From: CAYRCU01 sp964422865
GTDB taxonomy: Bacteria; Patescibacteriota; Microgenomatia; UBA8517
Length of the DNA stretch: 64,000 nt
Reading direction: 5' to 3'
NCBI GenBank assembly: GCA_964422865.1
Contig: CAYRCU010000002.1
Coordinates: 1-64,000, forward strand
Below the pieces are notes generated by a model that did not search any database, had not been told where the DNA came from, and saw only the letters and a list, made by a program, of their open reading frames with translations. Both the position numbers and the translations under genes were made by a program. This document shows positions 1 to 8,590 of this stretch, one piece after another. Every line of letters starts with the position of its first letter. Position 1 is the stretch's first letter.

Positions 1-719
1 GGAATTGTGGCGTTTTTACCTACAAGCTTTTTTACTCTTTTGTCTTTGGGATTGATTGCGACTGCAACGTCTGCGAAGATTGTTTCCGGACGAGTGGTTG
101 CGACAATGATAGTTTTGTAATCAAGGAAGTACAGGCAACCTTCTTCTTCTGTGTGGTTTACTTCAAGTTGGGAAAAGGCTGTTCCGCAGTGAGGACAGTA
201 ATTTACTATTTGTTCTCCTCTATAGACCAGGCCTTCGTCGTATAGTTTTTTGAAAGTTTTGTAGACAATTTTTTCTATGTCTTTGTCTAGAGTGAAGCGA
301 TTTCTTGTCCAGTCGCAAGAGGCGCCCAATCTTTTGAGCTGATTCTCCATGTTTGCTTTTTGATTTTGGGTGTAGTCCCAGAGCATTTTGTAGAGAGTTT
401 CTTTGTCGTAATCGAAGCGGCTTTTGCCTTTTTCTTTTAATTTTTTTTCGAAAACAAATTGTGTTTCTATTCCGGCGTGGTCGGCACCAGGCAGCCAAAG
501 AGTAGAATATCCTTTCATTCTTTTGTATCGGATTATTGTGTCTTGAATGGCAACAAATCTGGCATGACCGATGTGAAGGTCTTCGTTGGCGTTTGGGGGA
601 GGCATGACAATTGTGAAGGGCTCTTTTTTCTTGTGGATTTTTGGAGTAAAGGCGGATGATGACTCCCAGAGTTTGTAGATAGCGCTTTCGCTTTCATTGT
701 GTTTGTAGGTTTTGTCCAT
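1..719 (-). CDS. valS: Valyl-tRNA synthetase, N-terminal part (cut by window edge)
   Basis: Charges tRNA-Val with valine in the cytoplasm. Reading from the ATG at 719 down to the left edge gives about 239 residues without a stop. The class I HIGH signature is present as HIGH after a PPPNANEDL stretch, followed by GADHAGIETQ, which is typical of ValS rather than IleS or LeuS. A CPHCG zinc-binding stretch and ATTRPET of the editing domain follow. The KMSKS loop and anticodon domain lie beyond the window. A TATAAT box at 734-739 sits 14 nt upstream of the ATG, so the leader is short. It is transcribed away from tsaD's 3' end. The family call is secure; only the C-terminal part is unseen. Confidence 0.93.
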   Translation of the reverse strand, partial: MDKTYKHNESESAIYKLWESSSAFTPKIHKKKEPFTIVMPPPNANEDLHIGHARFVAIQDTIIRYKRMKGYSTLWLPGADHAGIETQFVFEKKLKEKGKSRFDYDKETLYKMLWDYTQNQKANMENQLKRLGASCDWTRNRFTLDKDIEKIVYKTFKKLYDEGLVYRGEQIVNYCPHCGTAFSQLEVNHTEEEGCLYFLDYKTIIVATTRPETIFADVAVAINPKDKRVKKLVGKNATI

Positions 720-733
720 CTCTTAAGAATAAG

Positions 734-739
734 ATTATA
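734..739 (-). promoter_or_regulatory. -10 box of valS
   Basis: On the minus strand a perfect TATAAT lies 14 nt before the valS ATG. No convincing -35 is seen 17 nt further up. The implied 5' leader is only about 7 nt. Confidence 0.5.
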
Positions 740-763
740 TCTTAACTTGGCCGATATATAAAA

Positions 764-1780
764 TTAGACCTCTTTAATTGTGAGTTGGGGATTGGGGGAA
801 AGGTGCTTCCATTTACTGGTTCTGTGGTTGTAGGAAGCGGCGGAAGCAATAAAGGCTGCGTTATCTGTGCATAATGAAATCTGCGGCACATGTAAGCCTA
901 TCCACATGTTTTCTTCTTGAATCCGGTTTTTAAATTTCTCTCGTAAGGTAGAGTTGGCTGCGACTCCACCCGCAAGAAGAAAACATGTGGGCTTATACTT
1001 TTTTATTGCTTTTATACTTTTTTCTACGAGCACGTCTGTGATTGCTTCCTCTATTTCTACAGCTGTTTTGTGGACGTTGATTTTTTTTTGGGATTTTGTG
1101 TAGTTTTGCACCGAGGTTTTGAGACCGGAAAAGCTGAAGTCAAAGTTTGGCTCTGAAATCATCGGGCGGGGGAAGAGAGTGTTTTTGCTACTGCTTTTTG
1201 TTTGGCGATATTTTTTTGCGGCTTTGGAGATTGACGGTCCTCCGGGATAGGCGAGACCCAAAAGACGTGCGGTTTTGTCGAAGGCTTCTCCCGCAGCATC
1301 GTCACGGGTTCCACCGAGCCACTCGATTTTTTTGTGACCCTTTAAATAAACAAGATCGGTGTGACCGCCACTTACTACCAGTGCTATTGCCGGAAAGGTT
1401 GGTAATTTATTGGTGTTTAGCCAGTTTGCATAGATGTGTCCTGTTAGATGGTTTACTGGGATGAGGGGTTTTTCCCAAAGAAAGCTCAGTGTTTTTGCGG
1501 TTTCTACACCAACAAGCAGGGACCCTATTAAGCCGGGGCCGTAAGTTACGGCAATTGCGTCCAATTGTTTTGGTGTTAAGCTGCTTTCGGCAAGAGCTTC
1601 TTTTATGACAGGGATTATTGACTTTATCTGCTCGCGTGCAGCGTTTTCGGGAATTATGCCGCCGGATTTTTTGTGAAGAAACTCTGAGGAGGCTACGATG
1701 CTTGAGAGAATATTCGTTCCGTTTTCTACCACAGCTGCTGCGGTTTCATCACAGGATGTTTCAATGCCTAATATTTTCAT
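764..1780 (-). CDS. tsaD: tRNA N6-adenosine threonylcarbamoyltransferase TsaD
   Basis: Transfers the threonylcarbamoyl group to A37 of ANN-decoding tRNAs (t6A synthesis), normally with TsaB and TsaE. About 338 residues, the usual length. The protein opens with MKILGIETSCDETAAA, carries the metal-binding HxxxH as HLTGHIYAN, and has the ASKH-fold phosphate motifs VSGGHTDL and LAGGVAANS. The ATG at 1780 is chosen because family members begin exactly at MKILGIETS; a TTG at 1819 would only add a non-conserved tail. TATAAA lies about 15 nt upstream of 1780, giving a short leader without a Shine-Dalgarno site. No tsaB or tsaE is visible nearby. Confidence 0.95.
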   Translation of the reverse strand: MKILGIETSCDETAAAVVENGTNILSSIVASSEFLHKKSGGIIPENAAREQIKSIIPVIKEALAESSLTPKQLDAIAVTYGPGLIGSLLVGVETAKTLSFLWEKPLIPVNHLTGHIYANWLNTNKLPTFPAIALVVSGGHTDLVYLKGHKKIEWLGGTRDDAAGEAFDKTARLLGLAYPGGPSISKAAKKYRQTKSSSKNTLFPRPMISEPNFDFSFSGLKTSVQNYTKSQKKINVHKTAVEIEEAITDVLVEKSIKAIKKYKPTCFLLAGGVAANSTLREKFKNRIQEENMWIGLHVPQISLCTDNAAFIASAASYNHRTSKWKHLSPNPQLTIKEV

Positions 1781-1833
1781 TGTTTTTGGTGTTTGTTTAT
1801 AATTCGAGCATAAAGTCAAAAAGCAAGAATTTC

Positions 1834-1861
1834 AAAATACCATGGGCGTAGGTCCGTGGTA
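1834..1861 (-). terminator. Possible terminator after the VanW-family gene
   Basis: On the minus strand an imperfect 8-bp stem (TACCACGG / CCATGGTA, one mismatch) is followed by TTTTG just after the stop codon at 1864. It is weak and lies close to the tsaD promoter region. Confidence 0.35.
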
Positions 1862-1863
1862 GT

Positions 1864-3618
1864 TTATTGTATTGGTGCGGTTCCAACAAGGAAAACCGCC
1901 GCCCATGGTCTGTATGTACTGTGAAAGGTTTTTTCATATATTGTTTCTCCTGCGCGGGACACTTTGTATTTGAAGTATACTTTTGCCCCCCAAGCTTTGT
2001 AGTCGACTTGTTTTGTGGTTCCCTGAGGAAGAGAGGGATCATCTTGATATATGTCGTCCGGTGGAGGAGTTTGTTCCGTGATGATGGGTTTTGTGATTGA
2101 GCTTGTGCGTCCGTCGGAGGTGCCATATAGGCTGAGGGTGAGCTTTGAGCGTTGGGTGTCTGTGTGGGCTTGGATAAGAATGTACCCGGGGGTGTCATTT
2201 TTAAATTTAAGATCTGTTGTTGGAGAGTATACTGTGGCATCAAGACCCGGTGGAGAGTCTTGCTCGTAGTAGCCCACCCTGTAAGCGTGGGCGCGGCGCT
2301 CAACTATAGGGAGGCCGGAGTTAAGGGCTGCTCTGAAGAGAGTGGTTGATACTTGGCAGACCCCTCCCCCGTCGCCGAGGATTGTTTTCCCATCTTTAAT
2401 TATGTAGGCTTCTTTGAACCCTGTGTTTTTTGAAATATCTCCTACTGCGGAGTTGAATGAAAATGTCTCGCCGGGCTTGATGAGTGTTCCGTTAATTCGT
2501 GATGCTGCGAGAGCGATGTTGTGAATGCGTGAAGCAATGGATCCTTTGAAATAACTTTCTCCTTTTCCAATGAGCTCTTTGATCCCTAAATTGTTTACGT
2601 CTTCGGTTTTGAGCTCCGGGGGAGTAAGGGTTGTTGGAATGCCTGCTTCTATTTTAGTGATATCCTGGTTTTCGAGTTGAAAAATTGAATTTGTGATAAC
2701 GGTTTCAAGCTCGGTTATATTTGTTTTGATGCCGTCAAGTGCTGGAGCGAACTCTTGTACCCTGTTGTTTGAGAAGACAAGAAGCGGGTCTTGAGGGGGA
2801 CGATCAATGGCTTTGGCTACTTCAGTGGAAATTTTGTTTATGAGTTTTTCTTTGTATCCGTGTTTGGGGTTGAGGAGAGGAATAATGTCTTTGTCTTTGT
2901 ATATGAAAATTTGATCCTTGTGTTTAAGGGTGAGTGTTTTATTGAGAAGTTTTTCCGCTCTTTTTTTTGCCTTTTGTGTTTCGGAAACTGTGAGTGTTGG
3001 ATCGACCTGAGTGACGGGAATTGTAATTGGAGACGTGTTTAAAACGGAAAGGTTTGAGTGAATGGTTTTTATTAATTCTTTTGTGTTTACTTCAAGACCG
3101 GGAGAGCCTTTGGAAATATAGATGGAGTTGTTTATTATGGAGAAAGCAGGCTCCTTGGGCGGGTTTGAGAAAGTTTCCGAGATTGCTTTGATTTGATCTG
3201 TCAGTTTTTTTTCATCTATTGAGACTTTAAGGGGAAGGTTGTGTGTTTTTGTTAAGATTTCGAGAATAGCAGGAAGACCCCCCCAAAAGTTTTGCGATCT
3301 GCCTATGTTGTATGCGTTTTGTGCGGAAGTCATGTTGTCTACGGTGGCATTGAAAGATGAAGTTAGGAGAGAATATGTTTGGTTGTTTTGAACGAGAATA
3401 ATTTTTTTTGGCAAAAGAGAATTTTGAGAGAGGATTTGCGAGGCATTGCTTGGAGTTAGGCCTTCCAGTGGGACGCCGACAACCGAAACTCCAGGATAGA
3501 TTTTGCCTTTGAATATCAAGAGAAAAGAAATAAAGCTAAGTGTGGGAAGCAAGATTAAGATGAGAACTGCAAGGTAAATTTTTTGGTGTTTTTTGAATCT
3601 TTTGGGTTTCTTTCTCAT
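1864..3618 (-). CDS. VanW-family membrane-anchored cell-wall protein
   Basis: 584 residues. The N-terminus has a basic stretch followed by one transmembrane helix (about residues 14-36), so the bulk should lie outside the membrane. The middle consists of two putative peptidoglycan-binding_4-type repeats, and the C-terminal third has the VanW signature, including GGVCQVSTTLFRAAL and RRAHAYRVGYYE. A short beta-rich tail follows. VanW proteins are linked by family to peptidoglycan (vancomycin-resistance clusters, YoaR), but the molecular activity is not established. It is divergent from the solute-binding protein gene, with only 43 bp between them. A TACTTT box lies 5 nt before the ATG, so it may be leaderless. 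Confidence 0.85.
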   Translation of the reverse strand: MRKKPKRFKKHQKIYLAVLILILLPTLSFISFLLIFKGKIYPGVSVVGVPLEGLTPSNASQILSQNSLLPKKIILVQNNQTYSLLTSSFNATVDNMTSAQNAYNIGRSQNFWGGLPAILEILTKTHNLPLKVSIDEKKLTDQIKAISETFSNPPKEPAFSIINNSIYISKGSPGLEVNTKELIKTIHSNLSVLNTSPITIPVTQVDPTLTVSETQKAKKRAEKLLNKTLTLKHKDQIFIYKDKDIIPLLNPKHGYKEKLINKISTEVAKAIDRPPQDPLLVFSNNRVQEFAPALDGIKTNITELETVITNSIFQLENQDITKIEAGIPTTLTPPELKTEDVNNLGIKELIGKGESYFKGSIASRIHNIALAASRINGTLIKPGETFSFNSAVGDISKNTGFKEAYIIKDGKTILGDGGGVCQVSTTLFRAALNSGLPIVERRAHAYRVGYYEQDSPPGLDATVYSPTTDLKFKNDTPGYILIQAHTDTQRSKLTLSLYGTSDGRTSSITKPIITEQTPPPDDIYQDDPSLPQGTTKQVDYKAWGAKVYFKYKVSRAGETIYEKTFHSTYRPWAAVFLVGTAPIQ

Positions 3619-3627
3619 GAATTAAAG

Positions 3628-3645
3628 TATGATAACATTGAGGGA
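3628..3645 (+). promoter_or_regulatory. -10 box and ribosome site of the solute-binding protein gene
   Basis: TATGAT at 3628-3633 is followed by a GGGAGG Shine-Dalgarno stretch near 3640-3645, about 16 nt before the ATG at 3662. This gene is therefore conventionally led, unlike many others in the window. Confidence 0.4.
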
Positions 3646-3661
3646 GGAATTAAGGTAATTT

Positions 3662-5107
3662 ATGGAAGAAATAAATAACAGGTCTGCGATTCCCATTGAG
3701 CAAAATGCGGCTTTGAGCGGGGGAGATGCCGCTGGGCAGATGCCGAATCAAAAGATGGAGCAGACTCAAGAACAGGCTGTTTCGGGTGGAAAGAGTGGGC
3801 TGGCTAAAAAGCTTTTTTTGTTTGGATTTGTTTTTGTTTTGCTGCTGATTCTGGCGGGAGTGATTGTTAGATTTGTGCTTCCAAGGTTGAGAGGAGGAGT
3901 TTTGCCCGAACGCCAAGTGAGTTTGACTTGGTGGGGATTGATGGCTAAAGAATCCGTTGATCCTTTGATATTGGAATATACCAAACAAAATCCAAATGTG
4001 ACTATTAACTATGTTGAACAGTCAAAGGAGGATTATAGAGAGAGAATTACGAACGCTTTAGCTAAGAAGCAAAATGTGGATATTTTTGAGCTTCATAATA
4101 GCTGGGTGCCGATGTTTAGAGATGAGCTTTCGTTTTTACCTGAGGAAGTGATGAGCTCGGCTGAGTTTGCTGAAACTTTTTATCCTATTTATAGTAAAGA
4201 TTTAAATCTTGGTGGTGGAGTGGTTGGAATTCCTTTGGTATATGACGGTTTGGGACTTTTTATAAATGAGGAGATTTTTGCAACTTATGGTAAGACTGTA
4301 CCTGCGACTTGGGATGAATTTGTGGAGGTTGCACTTGAACTTACTCTTAAGGATGAAATGGGAAATATTAGGCAAGCCGGTGTTGCGATGGGTACGACAC
4401 AGAATGTGGATTATTGGCAGGAGATTTTGGCGCTCTTGATGATTCAGAACGGAGCAAACTTAGCAGAGCCTGTCGGTGAGCTGGCTGTTGGGGCGCTTGA
4501 ATTTTACACTTCTTTTTCGACTAAATATGGTGTTTGGGATGAAACGATGCCAAACTCCACGACGGCTTTTGCTAACGGACAACTTGCAATGTATTTTGGG
4601 ACGGCTTTGCGATCCCGGGAAATATCTTCAATAAACCCTGATTTGAGATTTAGAGTTGTTGCTGTTCCTCAGCTTCCCAAAGAGTTTCCCAATGAGCCTG
4701 ATGTGGGGTACGCGACCGGTTTTTTTGAGGCGGTTTGGAGTAAGAGTGGCGAACAGAAGGAGGCCTGGAAGTTTTTGAAATTTATTTCACAGCGAGAGAT
4801 TCTTGGAAAAATGAAAACAGGAATTTCTTCCAGGGTTGATATGAGAGAAATGCAAACAGGGAGCATTGAAACAGAAGGGATTGCGGCGCTTGCACCGGTT
4901 GCTACAAGTTGGTATTTGGTGAGTGATACAGGTGACGGAGAGACGGGGATAAACAGCCAGGTGAGCAAGTATTTTGGTGATGCGGTGGATGCTGTTGTTG
5001 GGCAGGGGGTTGATAGCAGTGTGGCTTTGGAAGTGGCTTCTCAGGGAGTAAACCAAGTTCTTTCTTCCTATGGACTTGCAGTGTTGAAACAGACTGCTCC
5101 GGAGTAA
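3662..5107 (+). CDS. Extracellular solute-binding protein, family 1 type, membrane anchored
   Basis: 481 residues. A cytoplasmic Gln/Ala-rich tail of about 48 residues and one transmembrane helix (about 50-74) precede a periplasmic-binding-protein fold of the sugar-binding (family 1/8) kind: LTWWGLM start, YTKQNPNVTINYVEQ, DIFELHN, PLVYDGLGLFINEE, ATWDEFVE and YATGFFEAVW. It should capture a carbohydrate or other solute at the cell surface. It is unusual in having a transmembrane anchor after a long inner tail instead of a lipoprotein Cys, and no ABC permease or ATPase is adjacent, so the transporter partner must be elsewhere or this is a stand-alone receptor. The substrate cannot be inferred. 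Confidence 0.82.
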   Translation: MEEINNRSAIPIEQNAALSGGDAAGQMPNQKMEQTQEQAVSGGKSGLAKKLFLFGFVFVLLLILAGVIVRFVLPRLRGGVLPERQVSLTWWGLMAKESVDPLILEYTKQNPNVTINYVEQSKEDYRERITNALAKKQNVDIFELHNSWVPMFRDELSFLPEEVMSSAEFAETFYPIYSKDLNLGGGVVGIPLVYDGLGLFINEEIFATYGKTVPATWDEFVEVALELTLKDEMGNIRQAGVAMGTTQNVDYWQEILALLMIQNGANLAEPVGELAVGALEFYTSFSTKYGVWDETMPNSTTAFANGQLAMYFGTALRSREISSINPDLRFRVVAVPQLPKEFPNEPDVGYATGFFEAVWSKSGEQKEAWKFLKFISQREILGKMKTGISSRVDMREMQTGSIETEGIAALAPVATSWYLVSDTGDGETGINSQVSKYFGDAVDAVVGQGVDSSVALEVASQGVNQVLSSYGLAVLKQTAPE

Positions 5108-5121
5108 GTTTGTGTTTTGAC

Positions 5122-5148
5122 TTTGCACTCTTTTAGTGTGAGTGCCAA
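5122..5148 (+). promoter_or_regulatory. CIRCE operator (HrcA binding site) of groESL
   Basis: TTTGCACTC at 5122-5130, a 9-nt spacer, then GAGTGCCAA at 5140-5148. This matches the CIRCE inverted repeat (TTAGCACTC-N9-GAGTGCTAA) with small deviations. It lies just upstream of the groES promoter, which implies heat-shock control by an HrcA repressor encoded outside this window. Confidence 0.9.
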
Positions 5149-5156
5149 ATTGCCTC

Positions 5157-5184
5157 TTGACATGGTGTGGTGTGTGTATAAAAT
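5157..5184 (+). promoter_or_regulatory. groESL promoter
   Basis: A perfect -35 TTGACA (5157-5162), 16-nt spacer and TAAAAT -10 (5179-5184). Transcription should start near 5191, leaving a leader of about 12 nt before the groES ATG. It looks like a housekeeping sigma-70 promoter with CIRCE immediately upstream. Confidence 0.85.
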
Positions 5185-5202
5185 ACGAAGGTACTAAATA
5201 AT

Positions 5203-5505
5203 ATGGCAAGAAAAATGAGACTTCTACCAACCTCCGGTTATTTATTGATTGAACCGTTTGAAGCTGAAACCAAGACTAAGAGCGGGATATATTTACCCGA
5301 CAGTTCAGAAGGAGAAAAGCCTCAGAAGGGCAAGGTTTTGGCGGTTGGGGCTGATGAAGTTTTGGATAGCGGGAAGACTCGAAAGTCTCCTTGCAAGGTG
5401 GGTGATACGGTTGTTTATAAGAAGTGGGGAGGGAATGAAGTTAAGATTGACGGTAAAGAGTATCTTTTTTCCAAATTTGAAGATATTCTTGCAATTGAAA
5501 AATAA
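5203..5505 (+). CDS. groES: Co-chaperonin GroES
   Basis: 100 residues, the normal length of the heptameric lid of the GroEL chamber. The start LLPTSGYLLIEPFE, the mobile-loop region TKSGIYLP, GKVLAVGAD and the C-terminal YLFSKFEDILAIE are all typical of Cpn10. It is the first gene of a two-gene operon, 27 bp upstream of groEL. Expression should be repressed by HrcA at CIRCE (5122-5148). A weak GAAGG sits about 11 nt before the ATG. Confidence 0.96.
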   Translation: MARKMRLLPTSGYLLIEPFEAETKTKSGIYLPDSSEGEKPQKGKVLAVGADEVLDSGKTRKSPCKVGDTVVYKKWGGNEVKIDGKEYLFSKFEDILAIEK

Positions 5506-5532
5506 AAAGGTATAGTTGTAAACGAAATCACA

Positions 5533-7152
5533 ATGGCAAAACAATTAAAATATTCAGAGGAAGCAAGGAAGAGTCTTTTGGCTGGTATTGAGGTGGTGGC
5601 CAAGGCTGTGGTGACCACTCTTGGTCCTAAGGGTAGGAATGTAGCTTTGGATAAAAAGTGGGGAGCTCCGAACATTGTTCATGACGGAGTTTCGGTTGCT
5701 AAGGAAATTGATTTGGCAGACCCGTTTGAAAATATGGGCGCTCAGATTGTAAAGGAAGCTGCTGAAAAAACGAATGATGCGGCCGGAGACGGAACTACTA
5801 CAAGCACACTTCTAGCTTATGAGATGAGTAAGACCGGAATGAAGAACATTTCTGCCGGTGCGAACCCTATGATTGTGAAGCGTGGAATAGACAGAGCGGT
5901 TGACGCTGCCGTAGGCTCTCTTAAAAAGATGGCAAAACCTATTAAAGGCCAGGAGGAAATTTCTCAAGTTGCTACGGTTAGCGCCGGAAGTGAGAGTATT
6001 GGAAAGAAAATTGCTGAGGCTTTGGAAAAGGTTGGCAGAGACGGAGTTGTAACTGTTGAGGAAGGAAAGGGTTTTGATATTGAAATTGAGTATAAAGAAG
6101 GGATGGAATTTGATCGAGGATATGCTTCCCCGTATTTTGTAACGAACCCCGAAAAGATGGAGGCAGAGGTTGAGAATGCTTATATTCTTTTGACTGATAA
6201 AAAGATTTCTTCTATACAAGAGCTTCTTCCTTTTCTTGAAAAGTTTGTGAAGGTGAGCAAGAACCTTGTGATAATCGCTGATGAGATTGAAGGAGAGGCT
6301 TTGGCTACTTTGGTTGTGAACAAAATTAGGGGAACTTTTAATATACTTGCCATTAAGGCCCCTGGATTTGGTGACAGAAGAAAGGAAATTTTAGAAGACA
6401 TTGCTGTGTTGACCGGTGGAGTTGTGATAAGTGAGGATGCCGGCAGAACCTTTGAGAGTGTGGCGGTTGCTGATCTTGGGCAGGTTGATAAGGTGTGGGC
6501 TGATAAAGACAACTCCCAAATTATTGGCGGGAAGGGAGAAAGGAAAGCTATTGATGCAAGAGTAAAAATGATTAAAAGTCAGATTGCTGAGAGTGATAGT
6601 GATTTTGATAGGGAAAAACTGGAAGAGAGACTTGCAAAGCTTTCCGGCGGGGTGGCGCAGATTAATGTTGGTGCGGCCACCGAGATTGAGCTTAATGAGC
6701 GTAAAGAGAGGGTGAAAGATGCTGTTGGAGCTACGAAGGCTGCTATTGAAGAAGGGATTGTGCCCGGTGGTGGAGTAGCTTTTTTGAAGGCAAGGCAGGA
6801 GGTTGAGAGGCTTAAGACGGAAGATGAGGATGAACAGGTTGGAATGGATATTGTAAAGAACGCTTTGGAGCAGCCTTTAAGATGGTTGGTTAGAAACGCC
6901 GGTGAGGATGATGGTTATATTTTGAGAAAAATTCTTGAGAAGAAAAACAGTGACTTTGGATATGATGTTTTAAATGGAAAGTTTGGCTCGATGATTGAAT
7001 TTGGTCTTTTGGACCCATTGAAGGTTGCTCGAAGTGCTCTTCAGAACGCAGCCAGTGTGGCCGGAATGGTACTTACAACTGAGGCCTTGATAACTGATAT
7101 TCCTGAGGAGGAGAAGAAAGATGAACCTAACCCTCAGGGTATGGGAATGTAA
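5533..7152 (+). CDS. groL: Chaperonin GroEL
   Basis: 539 residues, the usual size. This is the 60-kDa ATP-dependent folding chamber working with GroES. It has TTLGPKGRNV, the ATP-binding DGTTTSTLL, the apical domain, the AIKAPGFGDRRKE segment, GVAQINVGAATE, GIVPGGGVAF, and a short GMGM tail as in canonical GroEL. Transcribed with groES under CIRCE control; no separate promoter is visible in the 27-bp gap. Confidence 0.98.
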   Translation: MAKQLKYSEEARKSLLAGIEVVAKAVVTTLGPKGRNVALDKKWGAPNIVHDGVSVAKEIDLADPFENMGAQIVKEAAEKTNDAAGDGTTTSTLLAYEMSKTGMKNISAGANPMIVKRGIDRAVDAAVGSLKKMAKPIKGQEEISQVATVSAGSESIGKKIAEALEKVGRDGVVTVEEGKGFDIEIEYKEGMEFDRGYASPYFVTNPEKMEAEVENAYILLTDKKISSIQELLPFLEKFVKVSKNLVIIADEIEGEALATLVVNKIRGTFNILAIKAPGFGDRRKEILEDIAVLTGGVVISEDAGRTFESVAVADLGQVDKVWADKDNSQIIGGKGERKAIDARVKMIKSQIAESDSDFDREKLEERLAKLSGGVAQINVGAATEIELNERKERVKDAVGATKAAIEEGIVPGGGVAFLKARQEVERLKTEDEDEQVGMDIVKNALEQPLRWLVRNAGEDDGYILRKILEKKNSDFGYDVLNGKFGSMIEFGLLDPLKVARSALQNAASVAGMVLTTEALITDIPEEEKKDEPNPQGMGM

Positions 7153-7163
7153 ACTTTACCCCA

Positions 7164-7193
7164 TTGATTACTTCGTTTTTTACGCTGTAGAAT
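7164..7193 (+). promoter_or_regulatory. Promoter giving a leaderless mRNA for the LytR_C gene
   Basis: TTGATT (7164-7169), 18-nt spacer, TAGAAT (7188-7193), then only 6 nt to the ATG at 7200. Transcription would begin at or within a base or two of the start codon. Confidence 0.7.
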
Positions 7194-7199
7194 ATAAGT

Positions 7200-7862
7200 A
7201 TGGTTGAGGATGAAAAAAAAGGAAAAGCTCGACCCAGGCCTGTTGTTGAGGAGATATTGAACGATGAGCCTCAAACTTCGGCGAAGGACAAGCAAGAAGA
7301 ACCCACAAAAGGTTTTGAAGAAAAGGTCAGTGAGATCGTGGGTGAGGAAGGGGAAAGAGGTGGTGGGCGCGGAGTTAGCTTTAGACTTCTTTTTGTTTTG
7401 ACGATTTTGACGGCCTTGGTTGTGGGATTTGTGGCTGGGGGGGTGTATGTCTATTGGGCCGGGATTCGGTCCGTTGCTGATGGGTCTGGGAATGTGCAGG
7501 AACCTGCGGTTGAGAGGCAAACGCAAGTGATACCTACGGCGACTCCTTTGCCTGAGCCGGAAGATGTGGATTTGAGTGAGTTTAAAGTAAAGGTTTTGAA
7601 TGGGAGTGGGAAAATTGGGGAAGCCGGGAAGGTTGAAAAGCTTCTTAGTGATGCCGGGTTTGCTGTTAAAGAAACCGGAAATGCGGAAAGTTTTGATTTT
7701 GAGGAGACGGAAATATCATCTAGAAAGAATAATGTTCCACGGAGTGTTGTTAGTAAACTAAAGGAAACGCTGGAAAAGACTTATGAGGTGAAAATAGGGG
7801 AAGAGCTTGCAGAAACTTCCGATTATGACATTCTGGTTATAGTCGGTGCTACTACAAAATAG
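7200..7862 (+). CDS. Single-pass membrane protein with LytR C-terminal domain
   Basis: 220 residues. A charged cytoplasmic tail of about 58 residues is followed by one transmembrane helix (about 61-85), a Pro/Thr-rich linker and a LytR_C-type domain (about 120-215) with the hallmark FKVKVLNGSGKIGEAGKVEKLL. This domain occurs at the C-terminus of LytR-CpsA-Psr proteins and alone in many envelope proteins; its ligand is unknown. The catalytic LCP domain is absent, so it is not a wall-polymer ligase. Its last 11 bp overlap the 3' end of the convergent M23 peptidase gene. Confidence 0.75.
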   Translation: MVEDEKKGKARPRPVVEEILNDEPQTSAKDKQEEPTKGFEEKVSEIVGEEGERGGGRGVSFRLLFVLTILTALVVGFVAGGVYVYWAGIRSVADGSGNVQEPAVERQTQVIPTATPLPEPEDVDLSEFKVKVLNGSGKIGEAGKVEKLLSDAGFAVKETGNAESFDFEETEISSRKNNVPRSVVSKLKETLEKTYEVKIGEELAETSDYDILVIVGATTK

Positions 7863-8532
7863 GCAGAACGGATCCGGGGTTGATTGGGTATCCGTTTTCT
7901 CTTATCTCAAGATGCAGATGGTCCCCGAAGGCGCGGCCCGTGGATCCCATTTCGCCAATTTTTGTGAAAGTGGTTACTACTTGGTCTTTTTGGACGTTAA
8001 TTTTTGAAAGATGGGCGTATAGTGAGGTGAGGTTATTTTTGTGTTTGATTATAACCATGTTTCCATAGGCGAAACGTGAGTATTGAACCTTGATTACGAC
8101 ACCGTCCATTATCGGGTTGATCGGATCTCCTGTTATTCCGTCGAGATCAATTCCGGGATGGAAAATATGATAGCCTTGGGAGACGATAACTTTTTTGACA
8201 GGATAGACGACAGACCTCTTTGTTGACAGGTCCACTTTTTCTTCTGCGATTATTGTCGATTCTTTTTGTGCCTCAAGGTTTTCTACCTGACTTTGTGTTG
8301 GCAGAAATGAACTTGCGATTATAATGAGGGCGATATTTGAGCCTAAGAGACGCTTAACTCTTTTTTGCTCGAAGATGTGGCGAAAGAAACGGCTTACTTT
8401 TGAGCCACGACGAAGACTCCGGAGCATTTTGATGGATGGGATAAGCGGCTCGGCTATAGCGGCCCCTCGGGGCTTGACAAGCTTAACATCCAGCCTGTGG
8501 CGAGGAGTAATATGTATTGAGTATTTACTCAT
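7852..8532 (-). CDS. M23-family metallopeptidase (peptidoglycan hydrolase), membrane anchored
   Basis: 226 residues. A basic cytoplasmic N-terminus with an Arg-rich stretch is followed by one hydrophobic helix (about 65-80), a short linker and an M23 (LytM/lysostaphin) domain. The zinc ligands are visible: HPGID (H125, D129) and the HLH pair H205/H207, plus YAH at H174. M23 enzymes cut peptide cross-bridges or act as amidase activators in the wall. The 5' leader holds two hairpins, one hiding the GAGG ribosome site. It is divergent from the small membrane-protein gene at 8667. Confidence 0.88.
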   Translation of the reverse strand: MSKYSIHITPRHRLDVKLVKPRGAAIAEPLIPSIKMLRSLRRGSKVSRFFRHIFEQKRVKRLLGSNIALIIIASSFLPTQSQVENLEAQKESTIIAEEKVDLSTKRSVVYPVKKVIVSQGYHIFHPGIDLDGITGDPINPIMDGVVIKVQYSRFAYGNMVIIKHKNNLTSLYAHLSKINVQKDQVVTTFTKIGEMGSTGRAFGDHLHLEIRENGYPINPGSVLPIL

Positions 8533-8536
8533 AGGT

Positions 8537-8583
8537 CCTCGGGAAGATTGCCCGAGGAAAAAAATAATCCCGACTAGCGGGAT
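8537..8583 (-). promoter_or_regulatory. Two-hairpin leader of the M23 gene: terminator-like stem and RBS-hiding stem
   Basis: On the minus strand the transcript should begin near 8584 and reads at once into hairpin 1 (stem 8567-8572 with 8578-8583, loop of 5) followed by TTATTTTTTTT, which looks like an intrinsic terminator. Hairpin 2 (7-bp GC-rich stem, 8537-8543 with 8551-8557) contains the GAGG Shine-Dalgarno core in its 3' arm, 5-8 nt before the ATG. The arrangement suggests attenuation plus translational occlusion. The trigger is unknown. Confidence 0.6.
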
Positions 8584-8590
8584 ATGTGGT

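Noticed and set aside
1797..2303. 168-codon minus-strand frame inside the VanW gene
   Set aside because: It overlaps a well-supported VanW coding sequence in another frame and matches no known family.
8537..8557. Plus-strand terminator at the GC-rich hairpin
   Set aside because: On the plus strand it is followed by A residues, not T; no plus-strand gene ends there. It fits the minus-strand M23 leader.
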